DNA of 64,000 nt from Russula earlei (taxonomy: Eukaryota > Basidiomycota > Agaricomycetes > Russulales > Russulaceae): NCBI GenBank assembly GCA_025769875.1, contig JAGFNK010000004.1:1-64000 (forward strand), in the 5' to 3' direction. The position numbers were made by a program, and so were the translations under genes. Below the pieces are notes generated by a model that ran no database searches, was not told where the DNA came from, and saw only the letters and a program-made list of their open reading frames with translations. This document shows positions 21,099 to 31,394 of this stretch, piece by piece (position 1 is the stretch's first letter; each line of letters opens with the position of its first letter).

Positions 21099-23191
21099 TC
21101 ATTTGTTGCTCATGCAGGATGGCGGAATGTCAAGCATCTGTGTTGCAGACAGGTGCATGTGTGGCACATTTGGGGTGCTTTGATTGTCCTGCAGTGGACT
21201 GTGCAGGTGAGTTCCCCACTTTGTGAACTGTGGGTTGTGCTGATATAATTTCAGGCTGGATGGGCAGAGCCTCATCCATGTTGGTGGTTTGCAGTTTGGC
21301 ATGCAATGCCTGTTCTGCTTCCACATGGTCTGGCTCCTCTGCTTCATCACCATGGTCAGGTGTGAGCACATGCATAATGCACTTTGGTTGTCCTGTGGTG
21401 GATTGCAGAGGTACATTTTCTGCCTTGTAACTTGAGGGCTCACTATGTGGTGTTTCAGGCTGAATGGGCAGGGGCCTGCTTGGATGCCTTGCAGTTTGGT
21501 GTGTGGCACCTGCTCTGTGTTGTCCACCTGTTTCAGGCTGAGCAGGCAGAGGCTCCTCTGCTCTGATGCCTTGTGGCTTTGCATGCAGTGGCACATCCGC
21601 ACTGTCCACCAGTTTCGCCTTCTCCACCCCCTCAATCCTGCTCTCCTTTCCCCATCCCTGGTGCTTTCAGCTGTGTTGTCAAATTTGAGGATCATGCACT
21701 CAATATGCAATGTGGGGCCCCCTTTGTCAAATATGACGTCACAGGGTTCAGGGATGTGGGGGGTGGTGTGATGTGCGGGCTTGTATGCCTGATGGTTATA
21801 TGTGTGGCCCAGGAATGTGTGCACCAGCGACCTTTGGGTCAGCTTGGTGAGTCTCTTCTCCAGGGTGGGCATGGACATGTGCGTTCCAAGGATGTGTGGC
21901 CAAGGGAGGTTGGGATGATTCCTGCACCTTGCCTCTTCAGGCATCAGGTCATCCAAGGCATGAGTGGATGGTTTTGCATCTGTATGCATCACCTGGACCC
22001 TATCAAGAGGTGTCTGGGTCACATGTTCTGTGACTTTGGTGAGTTGTAGCATATCCAGGGTGGTAAACTGGTGTTTAATTCCCTCTTCTGCTAGGGATGT
22101 TTGCACTTCTTGCCCAGTGTGTTTGCCCCCTCCATCTAATTGGAGGGTCTTCAAGTGTTGGCCGGTCATGGGCTCAACGCATGCCGTGTATGGTTGGGGG
22201 TGCTGGGGTGCTTTCAACTTGTGCTTCAGCCTGCCAGCATGTTCCCATGGTTCCATTTTTGCCCAGTTGGAAAGCTGGGGTGTTTTAGTAAGTGGTTTCC
22301 CACATGTGTCTGAGAGGTCCCAGGCTAATGTGGTGTCAGTGTGCATTTCCGGTGTCTTCAGGGTCTTGCTCTGAGTTTGCATCCCTACAAAGGAGGGTTC
22401 CAGTGTCTCAGAGGTAGGTGGTTTGCTGACTGTTTCTATGTCTTTGACCAGTTCTTTTTGTAGCATTTGTGTTGCATGGTTGGAAGCTGAGTGTCTGATG
22501 TGTTGGTGCCAAGTGTTGAGGGAGGCCTTGGAGGCCATTGTGCATGTGGTAAGGGCAGCTTCAAATTTGTGGCTTCCTTCCATGAGGGATGGGTCTAGTG
22601 TTGCTGAGTGCGCTGACACAGGTTTGACCATTTGGATGGCCATGATATATAGGTTGTCATGTAGTGAGTGTTCCTTCACATATTTATCATATATTCCACA
22701 TGTCTCTCCCTGGAATTGCACTGCCACCCCACATTGGGTGAAATGGGAAACCAATAAGAGGTTCCCTTTGAGGTCTGGGACATACAGGACATCATGGAGT
22801 ATCACAATACTCCACACACCATTTGCGTGCATCCAGACTTGTATTTGCCTGGTTCTGGTGGTGGTTATGGCTCTATCATTTCCCAAGGCAACTAGAATGG
22901 GTGATGCATGTGGGGTGAGGTGTATGAACCAATCACAATGGGGTGTCATGATGTGCAAGGCTCCAGAGTCAAGGAGCCAGCTGTCTCTGAGATTGGCAGC
23001 TCGGAGCTGCTCCTGAGTCGTGGCCATGTATATCAGCTCATCTATGACTGTCTGATATAATAAGGTGCTGTTATGTGGAATTGGGACATATGCGATGGCA
23101 GTGCTGGCTGGTGGCTGGTCTGCATGCGTTGCTGGTATGTCAGGCATGCTTGTGCCAGTTGCAGCAGGTGTGGGTGTTGCTGTGTTGTGCA
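21099..23191 (-). pseudogene. copia polyprotein remnant (protease, integrase-region leftovers)
   Basis: A long open frame of nearly 700 codons shows the protease motif WLLDSGALHIMTPH (Asp-Ser-Gly), GNDRAITTTRTRQI, the LYVPDLKGNLLLVS motif and a GAG-pre-integrase-like WHQHIRH. A recognisable DDE integrase core is absent. In its place the frame runs through low-complexity sequence to the linker motif CDVIFDKGG (about 21720). The frame has thus survived around an internal deletion. The catalytic protease Asp is present but the rest is missing, so it is judged dead. Confidence 0.75.
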
Positions 23192-24152
23192 TGTCATGAA
23201 CCATTCCCCAGAGAGGGCCCTTGAAGGACCCTTCCTTATAGGAGGAAACCCAGCCTCTATGGTGTCACCCTGTTCACACGAGCAAAAGGGGTGAGTAGAG
23301 GTGTCCACAATATCGCGCGCGCATTGTTGCGCGAGCGATTCTCGGCACAATCGACATACAGCAAGCCCCACTTAAAGACAACCCTTCTAGCAACAAAAGA
23401 CAGTATTAGGGCCTTCCTAAGGACCCTTTGGAACGACCCTAGGAACTCTACAATAGGTACTAACCTAGTATCAAAGGCCCTACAACGTGTTATTAGATCA
23501 ACTCTAATAACTATAGAATGAACTATAAGGCAACACTAAGGACCTTAATAGAAGTATTAGGGTCGACTCTAAGGACCCTAATAGAACTATATAAGGGCCT
23601 TATAAGATAACACTATTCCCTAACCAAACTACAAGTCCTCAAATGACCGGCCCTAAACTAACTAACAGGAAATGAATCAGGTGCTTGCACATGCACTAAA
23701 GCAGTGAACACGTGGACAATGGAAGCTCTTACTCATCAAGAGAAGCTTCTTACTCAGCAGCTTACTGAGCATGACTGAGCATGCTCCGTAAGTGTCCTCT
23801 GACTTCTTACTCATCACTCTATTGTGCTTGATAACAAGGTTATGACTTGTTCCCTATTTAGCAGTTCTCTTGTAGTATATAAGCACTCAATAAAGTAGCG
23901 GACAGTCCTCAGACTGTCCATTTGTTTATGGCACTCTCCATTCCTGGGATACTCCTTTAAGGACCATCCCCTTGTGACTATCCTGGCCTCTTCCCTGCAT
24001 GATTGTTCTACTCTCACAGTGACAATACCTCTCTGGTATTTGTTGCTCCTCTGGATTCTACTTCTTGCCCACGCGGTCTTGGACGTCTATCGACTCGTCT
24101 TCGAGCTTATCCCTCGCTCTTGAACTGGACAGTTCAACAGTGAGTCTTGACA
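23192..24152 (+). repeat. Solo LTR, family A (961 bp)
   Basis: The ends are TGTCATGAACC...CTTGACA with identical target duplications GTGCA (23187-23191 and 24153-24157). It is inserted between gag and protease of the copia relic. It retains the GCGCGCGC run at about 23313-23322. Confidence 0.94.
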
Positions 24153-25017
24153 GTGCACACCCATGCCAGTCATTGCTGCTACCACCGCTGTTGCTTTGTC
24201 CTGTGGTTTCCTATGAATTTTCCAGCATTCATGTGTCTTGTGCCCCCTGCATTTTCAGTGAGTGCACTTCAGTGTGCATTTCTCATTCTATGCCTCCCGG
24301 TCCTTTCCCTTTGGGGCCACCTTTGCAAGATGTGTTATGGCCATGTCACAAGTTGATCAGGTCTGACACTCCTCATGGAGGATGTGGTCCGAGATGTGCT
24401 TGGCTGTTAGCAGGCTGGGCAGCGTCAAGTGGAGAGTGGTGTTGAGATTGGCCATCTTTTCCGGTAGTGTGAGAATTAGCATCCACATGAGGACTTTCCT
24501 GTCAATGGGGCATCCAAGTCTTTTGAGGGTTCAGGCAGCAAATAGCAGTCATATCTGAGGAGCCATGGGTTTGGTTTTGGAGAAAGTGACCTGGTATAGG
24601 TCCATTAATAAATGTGCAACACGTTGCTTGCCCTTCCATGAAAATTGTTTTTTGAATAGGTCCCAAGTATCTTTGGCTCCAGCAATGCCTAGGAGTGTTG
24701 AGAGCATGCCCATTTAACATGAGTAGGATGTGAGCATGTGCTTTGCAATCTCTCTGCTCCTAGTCAGTGAAGCTGCTCGGGTCAGTGCTGGGGTCTGGTT
24801 TTGAGTATGTCCCTTTTATGATTTCCATCAGGCCATTTGTTTTGAACAGTGCCTCTATATTAGCTTTCCATTGCATGTACATGAGTGTGCCACCTTCAAA
24901 GAGTGGTCCATTGTAACTGTGTTGGCTGCCCATGTAAGTTTTTCCCATGGCTCCTATGGTGGGAGCGTGGCTTCCTCTTGAGGGTGCGATGGTTGTGGTT
25001 GCTGTGGGGGCATTCAT
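24153..25017 (-). pseudogene. copia gag remnant
   Basis: It starts at 25017 (MNAPTATTTIAPSRG) and encodes YNGPLFEGGTLMYMQWKANI and GLMEIIKGTYSKP, a typical copia gag N-terminus. A stop falls after about 85 codons, followed by further recognisable but frameshifted gag. It leads into the protease frame beyond the LTR at 23192. Confidence 0.78.
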
Positions 25018-25090
25018 GGTGTTTTGTTATGCAATTTGGAAGCTGGTGGGAGTTCATGATGTCCAGGTTGACCAGGTCTCATAATATGTT

Positions 25091-25440
25091 GGAAGGTATC
25101 TATATGAATGATAGCTCAGTCTTGTGTGTAAAAGACTGTATTGGTTAGTTATCTAACCTATATGAGTGATAGCTATGTATGGTATTAGCTTTATAGGAGT
25201 ATAAAGGAATTGTAGTACTGACCTCAGTCTTGTGTGTAGAAGACTGAGGAAAAATGAACACAATAACTAAATTCTAATTATTTACAGGTATGGTCTGGAT
25301 TGTCCATTCGTGCAGCACTAAGTGGCTGCACATCCAACACATCATACATTCCATACTGTCATATTCAAGATAATGTTGTACACCTGTATGTACTATACAA
25401 TTGTAACCATTATCTTCCATCTTACCTGCTGTGACACTTC
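25091..25440 (-). repeat. Probable leader and 5' LTR remnant of copia relic 1
   Basis: No gene is present. The segment carries two copies of CTCAGTCTTGTGTGTA (about 25108 and 25222), each able to form a small CAGTCTT/AAGACTG hairpin, and lies just upstream of gag. This is the expected position of a 5' LTR. Ends and target duplication were not identified. The outer part (25310-25440) also occurs inverted at 52983-53100. Confidence 0.4.
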
Positions 25441-25885
25441 TGTCAAGACTCACTGTTGAACTATCCAGTTCAAGAGAAAGAGGAAAACTTGGAGATGAGT
25501 TGATAGACATCTAAGATGGCATGGGCCAATAAGAGGGTCCAGAGCAGTAACAGATACTAAAGTGGTATGGTTACCAGTAGTATGGAGAAGTTATACAGAG
25601 AGGAGGTCAGTGGAGCAGGAAGGAACAGTCCTGGAGGAGTAGCCCTGATAAAGAGAGTGCCACAAATCAAATGGACAGTCTGGAGACTGTCCAGTACTTT
25701 ATTGAGCACTTATATACTACAAGAGAACTACTGAATAGGGAACAAGTTGTAACCTTGTTATCAAGCACAATAGATGGATGAGTAAGGCACCTGGGGGTGC
25801 TTGGTAAGCATGCTCAGTCATGCTTAGTCACCTGCTGAGTAAGGAAGCCTTTGGCGATGAGTAATGGTCTTTGAAGTCCATATGA
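25441..25885 (-). repeat. Truncated LTR, family A
   Basis: It begins TGTCAAGACTCACTG like full copies but loses similarity near 25885, about half-way. Its left flank CACTTC is the complement of the right flank (GAAGTG) of the LTR at 52020-52982. The two are therefore descendants of one insertion. Confidence 0.8.
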
Positions 25886-26069
25886 TTGTTGTATTGAGCT
25901 TGTGTGAACTATTTGTTTGCTGTGCTTTATGCTTACTAATATAGTCAGTAAACCTCATTGGCTCTTCTTTGGAGGCCAAGGCATGTAAATTTCCACTTTG
26001 TGAGTCTCGAGGTCAAGTTTTCATTTCATGTGTTGAGTGGTTATATGGGTTGAATCACTTTACTGTAGT

Positions 26070-26420
26070 AAAGGCTGAGTAGCTCAGTGGCCATGAGTGC
26101 TTGGTCTGGTCAGTTAGAGGTCCTGGGTTCAATCCTGGCAGTGGGCTATCTTATGAGGTAACTGGGGCTGAACTTGGCACCATCATCTTGTAAGTGTATA
26201 ATGCTTGTTGTTTAGTCCCCTTTCAACAGAAGGCCATAGCTGGCTTCTGTATCAAGGGTCTTGGGTTCAATCCTTTGTAATGGACTATTATGTGAGATAT
26301 AACTGGAGTCAATCTTGGTGCTATTATCTTGCTGGTTAATAGTTGTATGTGTTCCTTGTTGAGTCCCTTTGAAGTCCCATTAATGGAATGGACTCTTTGA
26401 GAGCATTCATGACAACTTCT
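26070..26420 (+). repeat. Dimeric tRNA-derived SINE
   Basis: A tRNA-like head carries an A box (TAGCTCAGTGGCCATGAGTG, 26080-26099) and a B box (GGTTCAATCC, 26126-26135). These are the internal RNA polymerase III promoter elements. A second B box, GGTTCAATCC at 26264-26273, begins a diverged repeat of the downstream body. Unit 1 is about 26120-26250 and unit 2 about 26258-26385. Both units share the order B box, GGACT/GGGCT, TATGAG/GTGAGA, CTTGG.., ATCTTG, GTTGAGTCCC. No complete tRNA fold is possible. Ends are approximate. Confidence 0.68.
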
Positions 26421-26588
26421 AAGCACCAATAGGTTATGGGCCCTGAGCTCTAAATCTTAACATGCCATTCTTAATTCTCAATTCTTGTCAATCTCCATTA
26501 GTTCCTCTCACTGGGTGAACCTCTCTGTCTGTTGAGATTACCACTGCTTTGGGCAGTCTGATGTAATCACAGCCCAGTCATGTTAATG
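26421..26588. other. Unassigned gap before copia relic 2
   Basis: This is AT-rich, CpG-poor sequence. No open frame or repeat is recognised. Confidence 0.4.
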
Positions 26589-27005
26589 TGTTGGCTCCCA
26601 TGGACCAGGCACTCCCTGGCTCACATGTCGGATCAGCCTGGACCAGCTCAGCTCAGATGCTGCAGCCTGCATATGTTACAATAATAAGTAAATTGATGAC
26701 AATTGGTAGCTACCAATGACTTATCCTTTATGATACAAGTTGGTAGTTATGATTACTTTGCTTAGAGATGCTCTTGCATATTTAAGAGGCACTCAATTAG
26801 CTAGATTGCTTCAGTTTTGTCTTACACAAACTGAAGTGAGTACTTACTGTTTCCTATCTTATCTCTTGCATCTAATCACACATTGTAGATATCTTTTGAT
26901 AGGTATTACTGAATAACAGTTTTGTCTTACACAAACTGAAATATGATAGATAGATCTTAAGGATCTTATTGCTGTTATCATAACCTGCACCTATCTGTTT
27001 CAACA
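26589..27005 (+). repeat. LTR of copia relic 2 (family D-like, 417 bp)
   Basis: It starts TGTTGGCTCCC and ends TTTCAACA, with the direct repeat GTTTTGTCTTACACAAACTG (about 26812 and 26920) in the same place as in the solo LTRs at 19857 and 53128. It directly precedes a copia gag and so acts as the 5' LTR. Flanks (TAATG and CTGTC) do not match, as expected when the 3' LTR is missing. Confidence 0.75.
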
Positions 27006-27246
27006 CTGTCATGATCCTCCTCCTTCCATCATTGGTCAATTCTTGACTCACTCTGTCACTTGTCCAACTTGTCATGCACCTCCTCTGTCAACCCACTTTG
27101 TCCTTTCTCTTCAATCATACCCTTCATTCCCATTTCTTGAGCATTCACATCTTATACATATCCTCTTATTTCCTTACCCTTTTTGTTTCCCTCTCCAGAA
27201 CCATTATAGCAACAATACTGTCCATACTACCACCCCCTTACCCACC

Positions 27247-29085
27247 ATGTCTGCAGCCCTTGAGTCCTCCCAGAATGTAATCACACTCACCAAACACTTC
27301 ATGTCTGATAACACCTGGCCTGCAGACCTTGTCCTTGACCTTAACAAGTCTAACTGGTTGGAATGGAGCAAATGACTCAACCTTGCGGCACAAGGTCAAG
27401 GATTTTGCCACTGGCTCAAGTGTTACAACATTTTCCTTTTACATTTACTTCTCACCTTTGCTATGGACTGCTTGCTTTCATACGTCCCTTTACTTACTGG
27501 TCTTGTGATCTCTTATGTCTTGTGATCCCTTCTGTGTTATCATGTGATCCATACATGTCCAGGTAACACTGGATTGCTGTTACTTTCCCTTTGTTTGGTT
27601 CTCTTTCCTTTTACATTTACTTCTTAGTTTTGACTGTGCAATGCTGTGCACCTACTGTGCAGCACAGTCATTTACTTCTGACTCATTTGTGGCCTCATTT
27701 CTATGACTCCTACTTATTATGACTCCTACTATACTAGTAGCACAGTCAAAGCACAGCTATTGCTGCGCTTCTCCTGTATATATAAGCTCAGTACTTTGTA
27801 ACCAAAGCCCTAAGCTTGGTCTCTTGTAGAATCCAACCTACACTTGTCCAACATATTTGCCTGCAACCCACCTCACTCCTAATCCTCAAACCACATCCAC
27901 CTCTCCATTTCATCAACTCTTCACACACACACACACACCATCCACTGTCTACCCTTTCCCTATCCCTTCCTCCCCTAAGAGTCTCTCTTCACTCTACTGA
28001 GAAGAGCTTTCCTCCTTCAAGACATACCTTCTCTCTCTCTCTGCATGTTCAAGGTCTACAACAGACTTGAACACATATAGCTAGTGGAACCAGCCCTAGT
28101 CTATCCTACCATAAACTTACCCTAGCTTCTCAACAGACCAAGTCATATTAGGAAGGGTCTATTGGCCATAACCTGTTAGCATAAAACACTTTGACCACTG
28201 CAGGGATCCTTACTCTTAATAGGAACCAGCCCATTCACCTGAACACATTTCTACTATTAACTCAACTTCAGGCTTGAAAACTGACATGGCTCGTTACTGT
28301 GACATCAAGGGTACTTTACCATGCCCTGACATTCAGACACACCCAAAAGCACATTGGATTTGGGGTATGAATGATGACTCACTAAGCTCATTCATACTCC
28401 ATCATGTTGACACAATTGAGTACAACTTCCTGGGTACAAAAGTTACTAATACCTCCTTGCACAAAATCTTTGAGGCACTCAAGGAATGACATGAAAAACT
28501 CAGACTTTACACACAGGTACTTGCTATAAAAAGAGTACTCAACATTTGCTTCCTACCCTCCGGACCCTTAATTTCCACCCTACCCAACATCTGCCAACTG
28601 CAAAAACAGATCACCAACATGCGACCTATCAATACCAACAAACTACTCTCAGTATTCATCATCAACTCTCTTAGTGACAATTTCCATTATCTCCAGTCCC
28701 AAATCCAGTCTCTCTCAGCTGATCCCCATTTCACTTCAGCCACCCTCATCCAATGCATCCAGAATGAAGACTCTCTGATCAGGAAGTGCAATGAACAGGT
28801 CATGACGGTACCTTCTGCTTTCCCAGCATTCACTACACACATGCATGCCTTCTGTGCTCATTGCAATAAAGAGGGCCATCTCACCAACTTTTGTATTAGC
28901 CCCAGAGGCAAAAGGGCCAGATACTCCCTTGAGGAAGCAAGGACAGCCCAACAGCTATTTTTCTCAAGATCAAATGATCCCAAGCTCCATGCACACCCAC
29001 ATACAGCACATGTCACCTCCTTTGCAGACACTACTATGCCTGCCACAGATCCCAGCTTGTCTCCCCTAACTGTCAATAGTATTAC
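27247..29085 (+). pseudogene. copia gag remnant 2 with zinc knuckle
   Basis: It starts MSAALESSQNVITLTKHF at 27247 and is split by a family B LTR (27421-28304). Beyond the LTR it continues in pieces with HWIWGMNDDSLSSFILHHVD, NKLLSVFIINSLSDNFHYLQ and a CCHC knuckle CAHCNKEGHLTNFC (about 28854-28895). These are features of UBN2/gag-polypeptide of copia elements. Two or more stops break the frame. It ends where the Ty3 element begins at 29086; protease and downstream regions are not present to the right. Confidence 0.82.
27421..28304 (+). repeat. Solo LTR, family B (884 bp)
   Basis: The ends are TGTTACAACATT...CTGTGACA with identical target duplications TCAAG (27416-27420 and 28305-28309). It has a TATATATAAG box at about 27777 and a CA microsatellite at about 27923-27939. 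It is inserted in copia gag. Confidence 0.94.
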
Positions 29086-29678
29086 TGTTACGGTGTCGTG
29101 GCTGTTGGAGCATTAGCTCAGGGTTCAGTGGGGCCAAGTCCCTGTGACTTGGTTCAAGGGTTCAGTGGGGCTGGCTCAAAGAGACTGGATCAAGGGTTTA
29201 GTGTCTCAAGACTAAGTCAGACAATGACTCAGCCCACAGACAGAGTTGATCTTCTGGTTTCACATAAGAGGAGGATGATGAGAGAGAAGCAGAGGGGGAA
29301 GAGGAACACAAAGGTCCCTTGTGATGAGCTCAAGTCAAGCAGAGTATAAGCCAGCACAAGCAAGTTGTGATTGAGAGAGGGCACAGGGCAAGGGATGCGA
29401 CAGGAAATTGGACAAAGCTAAGCTTGGGACATTCCCCAGCTTCTACAGGTGCTTAAATACTGTATGTAGCAAGGCTGTACAGTACTATATGCAGAACAAT
29501 AGATAAAAGGTAAGCCAATGGCAAAAGGGGATCAACAACAGATGAAACACAAGAAGATAAAGTAACAGCTGTCAATCAATATCAAGGGATGAAATGGTAA
29601 CCAAAAGGATGAGGGTGACAGAAGAGAACAAGAACAGAAGAGGTCAGTGACAAATCAACAATCTGGTAGATCATAACA
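29086..29678 (-). repeat. 3' LTR of the Ty3 element
   Basis: The ends are TGTTACGG...GATCATAACA. It is 593 bp, the same length as its partner at 37596. Confidence 0.9.
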
Positions 29679-29708
29679 TCATGCCCCCCTCATGCTTAGT
29701 TCTCCAAA

Positions 29709-31385
29709 CTAATTGGTCTTGGGACCCAACTTGTGGAGATCATCGCCATCACCTTCTGGCCAAACACCTTGAGGGCCTACTGCCTTAGGACAATAACCCC
29801 TATAGTTTTGGTGAGTCCTCCTTAGAATGCAGTCTGTCTGACCACTACAATGGGTGTGGGGTCTAACACAGTCTTTGTTCCAGTGACCCTTTGTCCCACA
29901 ATGTTTGCAGACATGTTGGCATTTCTGGAGCTGGTGTCATTGTGCCTTGGTCATATGTGCAGGGGTAAGGGGGGTGTTAGGGGTGCCAGCATCATCAGAG
30001 AACATTTGTGGGAAGTGGGAAGGTGACCCCATAGGGGTGTCATTTTTGGACTGGTCAACAACGTGAGGGAGATATTTGAGTGAGGGGTCAAAGAGAGAGG
30101 AGGGTGAGTGGGCAAAGGAGGGGAGGAGAGAGTGGATGGTTGTTTTAGTACTTTGATGTTATTGTAGCTCCCTGCCAGTGAATAGAATGGCCCAGTGCTG
30201 CAAGAGAGGCTCCCATCAGTCATCATGTTGTCAAGTTGATGACAAACTTGAACAGAGGTGTTATTGGCCCGAAGGCAGCTGCGGATGATGGTGGACTCTT
30301 TGGTGTAGGACTGAATTTTGTGAAGCTGGTCAGCAAGTTGTTGTTGGAGGATGTTCATGGCTCCTTGGATAGCAGTGCATTTGGCTTCTAGGACCTTCAG
30401 CTGAAGCGAGCCCACATGGAGGCAGTAGACGTTGGCAAGAGCACCAGGGTCATGGAGGTTTTCAAGTGCCTGAACAACATTGAAATGGAAGGGATGGTCC
30501 TCAACCAAGAGGTGGAGGTCAGAGGCAGTGACTGAGGGATGGGGGGCAGAGATGACAGGTTGGGCAATGAGCTTTTCTCCATAAGTGGGTTCTCCTTGAC
30601 CCATAGTTTCTAGAAGCATGGGTTCATCATTCCATAAAGCAATACATAAGTAAGGTAATAGGTGTCACCACCCATTAACATAAATATAGAAAGGGGGAAC
30701 ATGCGTGTATGGTTTGTAAACAAACCAAGGGGACCCAGGGTGAGTGGGGTCCACTTCAGTGGGGGTAGGCGAGGGGGTTCCTTCACAGATAGCAAGCAGG
30801 TTGAGGGTAGCTGAGAGGTCTTGTAGTTTGGCCTCATTGGGACAAAGAAGGTACATTGGTCGATGATATGTTGTATAACTTCAGGCAAAGGGGTTCTTGT
30901 TTAATGGTGGGGGAAGGAGTGAGAATTGGTAAAGGGGAAGAGGGAGGAGCAGGGGACAACATGGGAGTATTGTAGGTGGAAGTAGCATGTTTGTGATGCC
31001 AAGCTGACCACTCAGAAGAAGTGGGGGTATTTAAGGGGACTGACCATACTATGTGATTCCATACTAAGTCTGTAAGTATTGCCCTTCATATAGATAAATG
31101 AAATTCTGAGAAATGAGGGTCCATCATGAGTAATTGAAAACTGTGGAGATTGCCAGGGGAAAGAATTCCAGAGAAGAGTTGCTCCCTAGTGGTTAGGTCA
31201 AAAATGGTGTGTTTGCAGGCAGGGATAGTGGGATCATTGACAGAATAGGAAGGGGGGTTATGTGAATTGATTCAGAGAAGTAAAGTATGTTGTTGTATCA
31301 TAAGTTCTTGGAATCAATGTTCCAAGTTATCTAGGCTTTTGTCTGAGTGATGGGATTCTGTGGGGTCAGAGTTAGTAGTAGACAT
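29709..31385 (-). pseudogene. Third ORF of the Ty3 element, ending in a CCHC zinc knuckle
   Basis: It starts MSTTNSDPTESHHSDKSLDN at 31385, two codons past the pol stop and in the same frame (TGA ACC ATG). A middle part (30619-29951) is open for 222 codons, with a helical stretch (GSLQLKVLEAKCTAIQGAMN) and a Pro/Ser-rich region. The C-terminus has CKHCGTKGHWNKDC (about 29869-29910), a retroviral-type nucleic-acid-binding knuckle. Gag of the same element has its own knuckle near 34920. Several stops now interrupt it. No env-like signal peptide or membrane helix was seen. The function is unknown. Confidence 0.6.
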
Positions 31386-31394
31386 GGTTCAGAG

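Larger units (their letters stand above)
20606..25090 (-). mobile_element. Ty1/copia retrotransposon relic 1
   Basis: In the minus direction it has gag (from 25017), protease and integrase-region frame (23191 to 21099), and the first part of reverse transcriptase (EAHHMDIKSAYLNG, about 20700). It is cut at 20605, so most reverse transcriptase, RNase H and the 3' LTR are missing. A family A solo LTR splits it at 23192. It is not functional. Confidence 0.82.

Noticed and set aside
22423..23016. 197-codon plus-strand gene
   Set aside because: It lies antisense to the copia protease frame, which has clear motifs; this is a shadow frame.
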